Source: Mucilaginibacter_A sp965201005 (GTDB lineage: Bacteria > Bacteroidota > Bacteroidia > Sphingobacteriales > Sphingobacteriaceae). From it: a stretch of 64,000 bases of DNA. Below, piece by piece: positions 43,187-51,411 of this stretch; positions within the stretch are counted from its first letter, which is position 1; every line of letters begins with the position of its first letter. The stretch lies in assembly GCF_965201005.1 (NCBI RefSeq), contig NZ_OZ241747.1:310001-374000 (forward strand), given 5' to 3'. The position numbers and the translations under genes are program-made. The notes under the pieces were generated by a model. The model searched no databases, was not told the origin of the DNA, and saw nothing but the letters and a program-made list of their open reading frames with translations.

Positions 43187-44299
43187 ATGGAAATAAATGA
43201 TTTTTCCCGCAGAAAATTCCTCCGGCAGTTGAGTATCGGTGCCGGGGCAATTAGTTTAGGCTCAGCACTTTCCTCTTTTGAAATGCTTCTTTTAGCACCT
43301 AAAAAACTGGGTATTGCATTGGTTGGTTTAGGAAATTATGCCGGCGGACAATTAGCACCTGCTTTGCTTCAAACTAAAAACTGCTATTTGGCCGGTTTGG
43401 TAACGGGCACTCCGGAAAAAGCAAAAAACTGGTCGGCAAAATATAACATTCCGCAGAAAAATATTTACAACTACGAGAACTTTGATTCCATCGCCCAAAA
43501 CCCGGATATTGATATTGTTTACGTAGTGCTGCCGGTTTCGATGCACAAAGAGTTTACTATCCGTGCAGCAAAAGCGGGTAAACATGTGATCTGCGAAAAA
43601 CCAATGGCCTTAAACGCTGCCGATTGCCGGGAAATGATTGCTGCCTGCAAAAAGGAAAACCGGATGCTTTCCATCGGTTATCGTTTGCATTTTGAACCGC
43701 ATAATCTGGAAGTGTTGCGGTTGGGCCAGAAACAGATTCTGGGAAAAACAACGCAGTTAGATACGGCAAACGGCTTTGTTTACGGCGGCGACCCAAATGC
43801 CTGGCGGTTAAAAAAAGCAATGGCAGGCGGGGGCGGATTGATGGATATGGGCATTTATGCCATACAGGGCGCGCGTTACACATTGGGGCAAGAGCCGCTG
43901 TTTGTAAAAGCAACGCAGGAAAAAACAAAGCCCGAATTGTTTAAAGATGTGGACGAAACCGTTTTCTGGGAACTGGAGTTTCCGGGCAAATTTGTAACTC
44001 AGGGAAAATCAAGCTATAACAACAACTGGGGTTCGTTAAAAGCGAAAACGGAAAAAGGTTTTTTTGAACTGGAACCCGCTTATGGTTATAGCGGAATTGA
44101 AGGCAGGACATCTAACGGGCCGATGAATTTGCCAAACATCAACCAGCAGGCGGCACAGATGGACGATTTTGCAAATTGTATCAACACCAAAATACCAACA
44201 CGCGTGCCTGGCGAAGAAGGTTTGAAAGATATGCTGGTTGTTGATGCCATTTACCGCAGCCTGGATTCGGGCAAAAAAGAAAAGATCGGATCAGTTTGA
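43187..44299 (+). CDS. Gfo/Idh/MocA family oxidoreductase with Tat signal
   Basis: The start at 43187 gives a 370-residue protein that opens with a twin-arginine signal, SRRKFLRQLSIGAGAISLGS. This is better than the in-frame ATG at 43070, which lies inside a terminator. The Rossmann segment LGIALVGLGNYAGGQLAPALL and the CEKPMALN motif (the EKP of the family) identify a NAD(P)-dependent sugar-type dehydrogenase exported in folded form. The substrate is unknown. The TGA stop overlaps an iterated motif (44299-44310), which also encodes the C-terminus of the convergent phosphatase gene. Confidence 0.88.
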   Translation: MEINDFSRRKFLRQLSIGAGAISLGSALSSFEMLLLAPKKLGIALVGLGNYAGGQLAPALLQTKNCYLAGLVTGTPEKAKNWSAKYNIPQKNIYNYENFDSIAQNPDIDIVYVVLPVSMHKEFTIRAAKAGKHVICEKPMALNAADCREMIAACKKENRMLSIGYRLHFEPHNLEVLRLGQKQILGKTTQLDTANGFVYGGDPNAWRLKKAMAGGGGLMDMGIYAIQGARYTLGQEPLFVKATQEKTKPELFKDVDETVFWELEFPGKFVTQGKSSYNNNWGSLKAKTEKGFFELEPAYGYSGIEGRTSNGPMNLPNINQQAAQMDDFANCINTKIPTRVPGEEGLKDMLVVDAIYRSLDSGKKEKIGSV

Positions 44300-45115
44300 T
44301 GCTTCTTTTATCGCCCATTTTTTGAGCACAGAATCTTTTTGTACAGGTTTTAACTGATAATTATATTGGTACAAAGCACCTTCCCAATCGCCGTAAGCCG
44401 GGTTTGGCAGCACAATAAATTTTTTGCCAAATTCGGCTTGATGAGTTTTGGCATTTTGGAGCCGGTCTTCATAAGTTTTCCGTTCAAACATCGCCGAAAA
44501 ATCATTCAAATTATCACCCAAAAACAACACAACATCATAATTTTGAAGCACTTGATCTCTGCGGATTTCTTTACTGGAAGTGTTTTGTTTCAGCAGCAAA
44601 TGCGTATCATCTGCATTTGGCAAATTAAATTTTTGCAGATTTTTTAGCGTTCCGGCACGTTCATCTTCATCGCGATTGGTGATGTAAAAAATTGCTACAT
44701 TTTTTGAAGCCGCGTATTTCAAAAAAGCCGCCGCCCCGGCAATTGTATCAGCTTCTGCTTTGGCCGTCCATAGTTTCCAGGTTTTCAGGTCGAAATCTTT
44801 TCCTGCCAACGCTTCGGCCATATCGTGCGGACTATTATCTAAGACGGTTTCATCAATATCCGTAACAATCGCTTTAGGTTTTGCAGAAGCTGTTTTCAAT
44901 GCTTCATCCAACCGAAATTGCGCCAAATTATAAGCCTGAAAACACAACGCTTTATATTCTGCCGAACGCTGCATCCAAATATTGGCCATAATTTTACCGT
45001 TTGTGTTGATTGGATTTGCCGTTGCAATGCTTCTTTTATCGGGTAAAATTTGGTGTTTTTGCAAAGAACAGGCACTTAGCAGCAAAATCAAAAATGGAAA
45101 AAAGTTCTTTTTCAT
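44291..45115 (-). CDS. Acid phosphatase lipoprotein, e(P4) / HAD class
   Basis: The start at 45115 gives MKKNFFPFLILLLSAC, a lipoprotein signal with Cys16; extending to 45157 only adds translated iterated motif. The 274 residues contain the HAD loop VTDIDETVLDNS (nucleophile Asp), FYITNRDEDERAGTLKNL, and a late LFLGDNLNDF. These match the 5'-nucleotidase, lipoprotein e(P4) family, which dephosphorylates nucleotides such as NMN outside the inner membrane. The last residues AIKEASN are encoded by an iterated motif that overlaps the stop of the convergent oxidoreductase gene. Confidence 0.9.
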   Translation of the reverse strand: MKKNFFPFLILLLSACSLQKHQILPDKRSIATANPINTNGKIMANIWMQRSAEYKALCFQAYNLAQFRLDEALKTASAKPKAIVTDIDETVLDNSPHDMAEALAGKDFDLKTWKLWTAKAEADTIAGAAAFLKYAASKNVAIFYITNRDEDERAGTLKNLQKFNLPNADDTHLLLKQNTSSKEIRRDQVLQNYDVVLFLGDNLNDFSAMFERKTYEDRLQNAKTHQAEFGKKFIVLPNPAYGDWEGALYQYNYQLKPVQKDSVLKKWAIKEASN

Positions 45116-45201
45116 ATTCAAAAAAATCCGCCATAAAAATAGCCATAAAAGAAGCATTCCAAATTTATTGATCTTCCGAAAACAATTGTTATTATAGCAT
45201 T

Positions 45202-48200
45202 GTGAACAACGATTTAATCCTCCAAAAACCGCTCAAAATATTACAGGCTTCGGCCGGTTCCGGCAAAACGTTTAGCTTAACGGCGCATTATTTAACGCTT
45301 TTGTTTGATAACGAAGTGAAATACCGCGAAGTGCTGGCCGTAACGTTTACCAACAAAGCCACCGAAGAAATGAAAAGCCGCATTTTAAGCGTGTTGCGTT
45401 CGTTGGCTTTAGGTGATGAAAGTGCAGCTGTTTTTAGGGGCATAATTTTGCAGGCGCATCCGCAATTAAATCTGGAAATGTTGCAGGAGCGGGCGCACCA
45501 GATTTACCGCCGGATTTTGCACGATTACAGCCGGTTTGCCATCAATACCATAGACGGTTTTGTGCAGCAGGTGATCCGCAGTTTTGCGTTTGAACTGGGT
45601 TTGGATGCCGGTTACAAGCTGGAAATGAACCTGGACAAAGTCAAACAATCGCTGGCCGATAAACTGAACGAGCGGCTGGACGAAAAACCCGAACTGCTGC
45701 AATGGATCATCAGTTTGGCGCTGGACCGGGTAGGAGACAACAAAAGCTGGAACTATCGCCGCGAACTGCTGGATTTGACCAGCGAGGTTTTTAAAGAACG
45801 TTTCCAGCCTTTTGAAAACGCGCTGAAAGAACTGGATCCGGTCACGCTTTTTCAGGATTTGATGAAGCTGACGCGCGCGCGGATTGCGTATTTTGAAGAA
45901 GCTTTTAAGGTTGCTGCGGAAGATGCTTTGCAGGTTTGGGAAAAATCCGGCGTGCAATTGGATGGACTGAAAGGGAAATCCCGACATCCGTTTTCCAAAC
46001 TGCATAAACTTGCTGCCGGTGACCATGCTGTTTTTACCGACCTAAAAAAGGTAATTGATAACCCGGAAGAATATCAAAAAGGTGGAAATTTAACCGCTTC
46101 GGCTGCAAATTTATACAATCAGCTTAATCCGGTTTTGCAGGATTTGCAGGATTTTTTCTCCGCAGAAACCGGCAAATACGAAATGGCCAAAGCCATTAAC
46201 ACCAACTTGTATTATTTGCGGCTGATGCAGGAAATGGCTTCCTTATTAACCGATTATCGCGAAGAAAACCAGGCAATGCTCATCAGCGATGCGCAGTTTT
46301 TGCTGAAAGGGATTACAGCCGATCAGCAGGAAAACCCTTCTTTTATCTGGGAAAAAATGGGCAACCGCTACAAAAATTTTCTGTTTGACGAGTTTCAGGA
46401 CACTTCATCCTTTCAATGGGATAACTTTTTGCCGCTGCTGCAAAATACCATCAGCGAAGCCAACGGAAAAATGTTCGACAATTTGATTGTGGGCGATGTA
46501 AAGCAATCCATTTACCGCTGGCGCAACGGCGATTGGCGCATTTTGCTGCACAAAGCCAAAGCAGATATCGGCGCAAATAATGTGCTGAGTGATTCGCTGG
46601 AGGAAAACTACCGGAGCGCGGCCAATATCATCGATTTTAACAATCATCTGTTTCAGGAAATCCCGAAGCTTTTACAAACGCTGATTAACGATAAAGTTTT
46701 GCAGGACGGCAGTGAAACATTGTATGAAGATTGGTGGAAAGCGATCGGTTTGGACCACATTATTCCGGATGCTTATCTGCAAAGTTTTCAAAAAAAAGCA
46801 CCGGGCACATTGCCCGGCGGTTCTGTGGAAGTGCTGTTTTTACCGGTGGAAAATAATGCAAAAAGAGCATCGCAGGTTCGGGACGATGCCTTGAACCATT
46901 TGTCAGAAAAGCTGAATCAATGGATCAGTTCGGGCAGATATGAAGCCGGACAAATTTGTGTTTTAGTGAGAAGCAACCGTGAAGCGAGAGATGTGATCGG
47001 GCATTTAATGGCCGATCAGCAGGCGAGGAAAATCGATCAGGAAACATTTGGCGAAGCTTTTGGTGCTTACGAAGTGCTTTCAGGCGAGGCATTGCTCATC
47101 AACAATAATTCTGCCGTCAAACTTTTGGTGAGTACGCTGCAACTGATGGTTACGCAGAACGAGCAATCGGTTTTGTACAAAGGTTTGTGCCTGCAACTGT
47201 ACTTTAAGCAATTGGGGAAAAGTGTGCCGCCGCAAGCCTGGATCAACTTAAAAGATACGCCGGTTGGCAAAATGCAAAACCTGCTTCCGCCGGATTTATG
47301 CCGAAATTTTTACGCTTGGCAGCAATTGCCGCTCAACGAACTGGCCGAGCAACTGATTACCGTATATAATTTGGATACCCAAAAACAGCATTTGCCGTAT
47401 CTTTTTGCCTTTCGGGACATGCTGGCGCGCTTTACAACACAAGGCGAGTTGGGCATTACACGTTTTTTAGATTGGTGGGACGAAGAAGGAAAACTAAAAA
47501 CCCTGCCTTCTGGTTCTCAAAATGATGCCGTACAGGTGATGACGATCCATAAATCCAAAGGGCTTGCTTTTGATGTTGTGATGCTGCCGTTTTGCAGTTG
47601 GGATTTGGATGGCATGACGAACGGTATTTTTTGGGTAAATACGCAGGGAACGCCTTACGAAATGCTACAATCTGTTCCCGTAAATTATAAAAAATCACTG
47701 GGCAAATCGGATTTTTCTAAAGCTTATTTTGAAGAATTGCTTTTTAATTTGATGGATGCGCTGAACATGCTTTACGTGGCCACCACGCGCACAAGAAATC
47801 ATTTATACATCGCCGCGCCCGGGCAAGGAAAAAATGATTGTAAAACAAGCATTATAGGCGATTTGATACTGGAAGCTTTAAAAATTCCGATTGTTGGTTT
47901 GAATGCTTCTTTTACCGGTGATAATTTTGTTTTGGATGAACCTGTTGCCCAAAAAACATCGGTAAAAACAGCATCCGAAGAAAAAATCCAGCTGGAAAAA
48001 TATCCTGTTTCGCAGCGGCTGAGCCAGGCACTGGCCAGCAAAAAAGTGTGGAGCAAGCTGGATTTATTAAGCGGAGACGCAGCACAGCATAAAGGCATTA
48101 TTTTGCACGAATTGCTTGCCCGAACAATGGATTTGGCCAAATTGCCAAAAGTGATCAACGAAATGCAGCAGGAAGGTTTGATCCGCGAAGCAGAAAAAGA

Positions 48201-48504
48201 AGAAGTTAGAATAAATGCGCAGAGTGTGCTGCAAAATCAGGAATTAAAAAAACTGTTTAGCAAACCATATCAGGACCTTTCGGAACAAACGATTATTGAC
48301 AGCAAAGGCGAAAGTTACCGGCCGGACAAGGTTTTAATCGGGAATGGTGAAGTAACTATTTTGGATTTTAAATTCACTTCCGATCAGCGGCCCGAGCATC
48401 GAACCCAAGTAAAAGCGTACGGCAAATTGCTTACCCAAATGGGCTATCCAAACGTAAGCAGCTATTTATATTATGGTTTTTTGCAGGAGCTGGTAGCGCT
48501 TTAA
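45202..48504 (+). CDS. UvrD-type helicase with C-terminal nuclease, AddA/RecB-like
   Basis: The protein has 1100 residues. The superfamily 1 helicase core shows Walker A QASAGSGKTFSLTA near residue 15, VTFTNKATEEMKSRI, FLFDEFQDTSSFQWDNF (DE-Q-D), GDVKQSIYRWRNGD, MTIHKSKGLAFDVVMLPF, and LYVATTRTRNHLYI. The C-terminal PD-(D/E)XK nuclease region is represented by DKVLIGNGEVTILDFKF and Q-x-x-x-Y (QVKAYGKLL). It should resect double-strand breaks together with an AddB-like partner, not found in the window. Several iterated motifs lie in frame (46025, 47903, 47963). Confidence 0.9.
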   Translation: MNNDLILQKPLKILQASAGSGKTFSLTAHYLTLLFDNEVKYREVLAVTFTNKATEEMKSRILSVLRSLALGDESAAVFRGIILQAHPQLNLEMLQERAHQIYRRILHDYSRFAINTIDGFVQQVIRSFAFELGLDAGYKLEMNLDKVKQSLADKLNERLDEKPELLQWIISLALDRVGDNKSWNYRRELLDLTSEVFKERFQPFENALKELDPVTLFQDLMKLTRARIAYFEEAFKVAAEDALQVWEKSGVQLDGLKGKSRHPFSKLHKLAAGDHAVFTDLKKVIDNPEEYQKGGNLTASAANLYNQLNPVLQDLQDFFSAETGKYEMAKAINTNLYYLRLMQEMASLLTDYREENQAMLISDAQFLLKGITADQQENPSFIWEKMGNRYKNFLFDEFQDTSSFQWDNFLPLLQNTISEANGKMFDNLIVGDVKQSIYRWRNGDWRILLHKAKADIGANNVLSDSLEENYRSAANIIDFNNHLFQEIPKLLQTLINDKVLQDGSETLYEDWWKAIGLDHIIPDAYLQSFQKKAPGTLPGGSVEVLFLPVENNAKRASQVRDDALNHLSEKLNQWISSGRYEAGQICVLVRSNREARDVIGHLMADQQARKIDQETFGEAFGAYEVLSGEALLINNNSAVKLLVSTLQLMVTQNEQSVLYKGLCLQLYFKQLGKSVPPQAWINLKDTPVGKMQNLLPPDLCRNFYAWQQLPLNELAEQLITVYNLDTQKQHLPYLFAFRDMLARFTTQGELGITRFLDWWDEEGKLKTLPSGSQNDAVQVMTIHKSKGLAFDVVMLPFCSWDLDGMTNGIFWVNTQGTPYEMLQSVPVNYKKSLGKSDFSKAYFEELLFNLMDALNMLYVATTRTRNHLYIAAPGQGKNDCKTSIIGDLILEALKIPIVGLNASFTGDNFVLDEPVAQKTSVKTASEEKIQLEKYPVSQRLSQALASKKVWSKLDLLSGDAAQHKGIILHELLARTMDLAKLPKVINEMQQEGLIREAEKEEVRINAQSVLQNQELKKLFSKPYQDLSEQTIIDSKGESYRPDKVLIGNGEVTILDFKFTSDQRPEHRTQVKAYGKLLTQMGYPNVSSYLYYGFLQELVAL

Positions 48505-48514
48505 AAGTAACGGT

Positions 48515-48991
48515 TTAATCCAAAATGATCTGGCGTTTAATGGATTCTTCCAGCGAAATAAACGTTTCTGTGCGCTGGATGCCTTCTACACTTTGAATTT
48601 GCTCGTTCAAAATCTCGCGCAAATGCGTAGTGTCGCGGCAAATAATTTTAGCAAAAATACTCCAGCTGCCAGTAGTGTAATGCAGTTCAACAATTTCGTT
48701 TACAGTCTGCAGCTGCTTTACGGCATTGTTGTACTGCGAACCTTTTTCCAGAAAAATACCCAAAAAAGCGCAAATATCATAACCTAATTTTTGTGGGTTG
48801 ATTTCCAAATTGGCACCTTTAATAATGCCCAGTTCCTCCAGTTTCTTCATCCGAACGTGTATAGTGCCGCCCGAAACAATCAGTTCTTTCGCAATCTCGG
48901 TGTAAGGCGTTGTTGCGTTTTTCATCAGGATAGACAGAATTTGAATATCAAGATTATCAATTTCTGAATTATGAGGTTTTTTCAAAGGCAT
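48515..48991 (-). CDS. Lrp/AsnC family transcriptional regulator
   Basis: The 158-residue protein has an N-terminal winged helix (DIQILSILMKNATTPYTEIAKEL, then GGTIHVRMKKLEELGII). The C-terminal RAM domain is also clear (LGYDICAFLGIFLEKG, VELHYTTGSWSIFAKIICRDTTHL). Such proteins sense amino acids or related small molecules. It is divergent from the tRNA-like gene, and the promoter of that RNA lies 75 bases from this gene's start. Confidence 0.9.
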   Translation of the reverse strand: MPLKKPHNSEIDNLDIQILSILMKNATTPYTEIAKELIVSGGTIHVRMKKLEELGIIKGANLEINPQKLGYDICAFLGIFLEKGSQYNNAVKQLQTVNEIVELHYTTGSWSIFAKIICRDTTHLREILNEQIQSVEGIQRTETFISLEESIKRQIILD

Positions 48992-49065
48992 ATATTTTCA
49001 AATATGTAACGTTTAGCAAGTATAATTTAATTTTAGATAAAAATAAAATTATTTTGTTGAAATAT

Positions 49066-49096
49066 TTGCAAGAAAATGAATCATACCTTAGATTTG
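49066..49096 (+). promoter_or_regulatory. Promoter for the tRNA-like RNA
   Basis: TTG at 49066-49068, a 20-base spacer and TAGATTTG at 49089-49096 fit the Bacteroidota -33/-7 pattern. Transcription would begin near 49102, about 40 bases before the tRNA-like fold. TTG also occurs at 49054 and 49057, so the exact -33 element is less certain. Confidence 0.5.
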
Positions 49097-49142
49097 TACC
49101 AGCAAACAGATAAAACGTTCTTTAATTGCTGAAAAAACAAAT

Positions 49143-49254
49143 TGTAGGATGGTGAAATTTGGCAGACACACCTCCTTGTCCCGGTGGCGAAGATTCTGGG
49201 AAACCATGGCAACATGATAACCACTTCGTGAAGGTTCGACCCCTTCTCCTACAG
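49143..49254 (+). ncRNA. tRNA-like RNA with class II body and extended variable arm
   Basis: The sequence folds as a complete cloverleaf of 112 bases. The acceptor TGTAGGA (49143-49149) pairs with TCCTACA (49247-49253). The D-arm stem GTG/CAC (49152-49154, 49167-49169) encloses AAATTTGGCAGA, as in tRNA-Leu. The anticodon stem CCTCC/GGTGG (one T-T mismatch) has loop TTGTCCC, placing GTC at 49178-49180. The T-arm GAAGG/CCTTC has loop TTCGACC. The variable arm is unusually long: CGAAG (49188) pairs with CTTCG, enclosing a further hairpin with a GCAA tetraloop. The body is leucine-like while the triplet would read Asp codons. No CCA is encoded. It has its own promoter and terminator, so a functional RNA is likely, though not necessarily in translation. 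Confidence 0.65.
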
Positions 49255-49290
49255 CCCTTCTCATAATTTAGGTTTATAATTGGTTAGTAA

Positions 49291-49318
49291 AAGCCCCCTG
49301 CCCATCAGGGGGCTTTGC
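49291..49318 (+). terminator. Terminator after the tRNA-like RNA
   Basis: The ten-base arms AAGCCCCCTG (49291-49300) and CAGGGGGCTT (49306-49315) enclose a five-base loop CCCAT. The T tract is short and broken. It lies 37 bases after the tRNA-like fold. Confidence 0.75.
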
Positions 49319-49399
49319 TGTTTTACAACAATTTTATGCCGATAAAAGAAGTATGATATTTTGAAAAGAGTGGAGATTTTGGAGCGAAGATTTGTACGC

Positions 49400-49498
49400 T
49401 TTGACATTTCGACCCAAAGGGAGAAATCTCCATTGAATGATGTAAGGTTTTTCGTTCGCTTTAAAGAAGATTTCTCCCTGCGGACCAGGATGACAACC
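49400..49498. repeat. Imperfect palindromic repeat element in the spacer
   Basis: AGGGAGAAATCT at 49418-49429 is matched exactly by its reverse complement AGATTTCTCCCT at 49468-49479. The match extends outward imperfectly (GACATTTCGACCC on the left against GACAACCTG-type sequence on the right). The words match a dispersed intergenic element I remember from Sphingobacteriaceae (TTTCGACC-AAGGGAGAAATCT), a small non-coding palindrome of MITE type. It is flanked by iterated motifs at 49343 and 49513. The rest of the gap 49255-49528 holds the terminator at 49291 and nothing else I can name. Confidence 0.65.
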
Positions 49499-49528
49499 TG
49501 ATTTTATACCGATAAAAACAGCATCCGT

Positions 49529-50191
49529 TTATTTGCAATATTTTGCCAGCATCGCGTCCGCTTTATCGCTGCCAATGTTGCGCACAAAGTTCCAGTCTTC
49601 ACAAGCACCTTCGCGGTCGCCCTGTTTCAGCTTTTTGTTTGCCTGGTCAAGCACTTCATCGGCATAATCATCATCCAGGCCCAGCTGCTTTTTTAACGCT
49701 AAAATCTCTGCTTCTTTAGCAGCATCTGCTTTGCCCAGATATTTATTTTTGTAATAATTGGTTACGGCATCCACCAAAGCCTCGCGCTCTTTGTAAGCAT
49801 TGATTGCCTGCTCCATATCGCTGCGGTTCCTGATATTGCACCTGGAATCGCTCAAATTAAAATTTACCGGCAAAACCAGCGTGGTGCTTAAATCATGGTC
49901 TGGCGGCAAAATCCATTTCCCGGCCGTCATTTTTACCAAACGCACGGCTTCGTCATCCAAATCAACCCCAAAACCTTTTTGCACTTTTACATTCACCGGT
50001 TTATTGTTTTGATCAATGTTGAAACTTACCTGCACCGTGCCCGAAATACAGTTTTGTCTGGAGTAATCCGGATAAATTAAATTTTGCGACAAAAAATTAT
50101 TGAGTGCGCCCGGCCCGCCTTTAAATTGCGGCTGGTCCTCGGCCACAAACGCCGAAATCAGCGATTGGAAAATTATAAATAAATACAACAT
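49529..50191 (-). CDS. TonB C-terminal domain protein with helical tail
   Basis: The 220-residue protein has a short signal (LYLFIIFQSLISAFVA), then a TonB-type C-terminal fold (LIYPDYSRQNCISGTVQVSFNID, then VKVQKGFGVDLDDEAVRLV) at about residues 20-110. A charged helical region with CEDW, as seen in tetratricopeptide-like Bacteroidota proteins, ends the chain (GDREGACEDWNFVRNIGSDKADAMLAKYC). It lacks the membrane anchor and proline-rich arm of an energising TonB, so it is likely a soluble periplasmic domain of unknown role. Confidence 0.75.
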   Translation of the reverse strand: MLYLFIIFQSLISAFVAEDQPQFKGGPGALNNFLSQNLIYPDYSRQNCISGTVQVSFNIDQNNKPVNVKVQKGFGVDLDDEAVRLVKMTAGKWILPPDHDLSTTLVLPVNFNLSDSRCNIRNRSDMEQAINAYKEREALVDAVTNYYKNKYLGKADAAKEAEILALKKQLGLDDDYADEVLDQANKKLKQGDREGACEDWNFVRNIGSDKADAMLAKYCK

Positions 50192-50244
50192 GTTTTTTGG
50201 TTTCTGTATGATAGGATAACGAAAAAACCGCCTGATCGTTGTAC

Positions 50245-50937
50245 TTAAAAACGTAAAATTAAATTTGGGTCAGGAATGTTTTGCCGATATTTTTCCTCTT
50301 CAGAAAGTTTGCAAACGCCCGGATAATCGCCTGTTTTTCCTTCCAGATCAAACATCAATTGATAATGTAAATGCGGCGGCCAGCTGCCGTTTTCATCAGG
50401 AATGCCAAATTCGGCAATTTTTTCGTTTTGTTGGATTGTTTTTCCGGGAAACAAATTTTCCAGCGATTTCCGGTTTAAGTGTCCGTAAAGTGCAAAGAAA
50501 TTCAGGCCGTAAAAACAGTGTTCTAAAATGATCGTCGCACCGTAATCTCCAAAATGATCATTATCCTGAAAGCTGTGGATTTTGCCGCTAAAAGGCGCAT
50601 AAACCGGCGTGCCTGCTTCGCCCCAGATATCTACGCCCAAATGCAAACGGCGCGGCTCGTCTGAAGTATTAAAATGCGGACTTCGGGCGTACAAAGTGCG
50701 GTTTTCAAAGTAACCGCCAATGCCAAATTTGCAATGGTTTTGCCTGAGAACGGTTTCGACCCAAGCCGAAAAAGCAGCCGTATCAGCTACTGTTTTTACA
50801 GCTAAATTTTTGTTGGCCGCAGTAAAATCAAACGGAAACAGTTGTTCTTCCTGCGGATCAAAATCAACAACTTTGCCAATTTCCTGCGCATGGTTTTGCA
50901 GGATATTGGCAAAGTGCCGATGCTTTTCGTTCAGCAT
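50245..50937 (-). CDS. M23 family metallopeptidase
   Basis: The 230-residue protein carries the LytM zinc site: HLGVDIWGEAGTPVYAPFSG (His and Asp ligands, about residues 101-120) and PHLHYQLMFD (HxH). No signal peptide is visible at the annotated start, which is unusual because M23 enzymes cut peptidoglycan cross-links outside the cytoplasm. Either the protein is cytoplasmic or exported otherwise. Six bases separate it from rbfA upstream. Confidence 0.85.
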   Translation of the reverse strand: MLNEKHRHFANILQNHAQEIGKVVDFDPQEEQLFPFDFTAANKNLAVKTVADTAAFSAWVETVLRQNHCKFGIGGYFENRTLYARSPHFNTSDEPRRLHLGVDIWGEAGTPVYAPFSGKIHSFQDNDHFGDYGATIILEHCFYGLNFFALYGHLNRKSLENLFPGKTIQQNEKIAEFGIPDENGSWPPHLHYQLMFDLEGKTGDYPGVCKLSEEEKYRQNIPDPNLILRF

Positions 50938-50943
50938 AAAACC

Positions 50944-51306
50944 TTAATTTTCGTTTTCGTCTTTATGGATTTTGTCGAAAATTTTATCCATCCGATCTAC
51001 ATAATCGCTGGTGTCGTCCACAAAAAACTCCAGTTGCGGGATCACGCGGACCTGATCTTTAATCTGTTTGCCCAGTTTGTAACGGATTTCCGACGAATGT
51101 AACTTGATCGTTTGTAAAGCCTGCTCGTTGTTGGTGCCGTTAAAAAAACTCAGGAAAACGCGCGCAATGGCCAAATCCGGCGTGGCGCGCACTTTAGTAA
51201 TCGTGATTAAAGTATTGGGCAGAAAATTCATTCCTTCCCGCTGAAAAATAGCTGCCAGGTCCTGCTGGAGCACGCCGGCAAACTTTTGTTGTCTTTTAGA
51301 TTCCAT
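50944..51306 (-). CDS. rbfA: 30S ribosome-binding factor A
   Basis: The 120-residue protein has the KH-like fold signature of RbfA: RQQKFAGVLQQDLAAIFQRE at the start, TITKVRATPDLAIARVFLSFF in the middle, then LHSSEIRYKLGKQIKDQVRVIPQLEFFVDDT. It helps mature the 5' end of 16S rRNA during small-subunit assembly. Length is normal. It lies just upstream of the M23 gene on the minus strand. Confidence 0.93.
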   Translation of the reverse strand: MESKRQQKFAGVLQQDLAAIFQREGMNFLPNTLITITKVRATPDLAIARVFLSFFNGTNNEQALQTIKLHSSEIRYKLGKQIKDQVRVIPQLEFFVDDTSDYVDRMDKIFDKIHKDENEN

Positions 51307-51359
51307 TTTTAAAATGTTTTTGTTGGGAAGGTTTTATCAGTTAACGCAAATTAAAGGTA

Positions 51360-51403
51360 ATACTGTTTTTATCACACTAAAAAAAGTACAGTAAAAACAG
51401 CAT
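51360..51403. repeat. Inverted pair of iterated motifs between rbfA and hflX
   Basis: ATACTGTTTTTA at 51360-51371 and TAAAAACAGCAT at 51392-51403 face each other across 20 bases and pair over 11 of 12 positions. On either strand the hairpin is followed or preceded by A/T tracts, so it may end hflX transcription before rbfA. Confidence 0.65.
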
Positions 51404-51411
51404 TGCACAAA

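Noticed and set aside
45466..46026. Minus-strand frame of 186 codons
   Set aside because: Shadow of the AddA/RecB-like helicase; no start context or domain.
49143..49254. Signal recognition particle RNA or tmRNA
   Set aside because: The SRP domain IV sequence and the tmRNA tag frame and Ala-type acceptor are absent; the fold is a class II cloverleaf.
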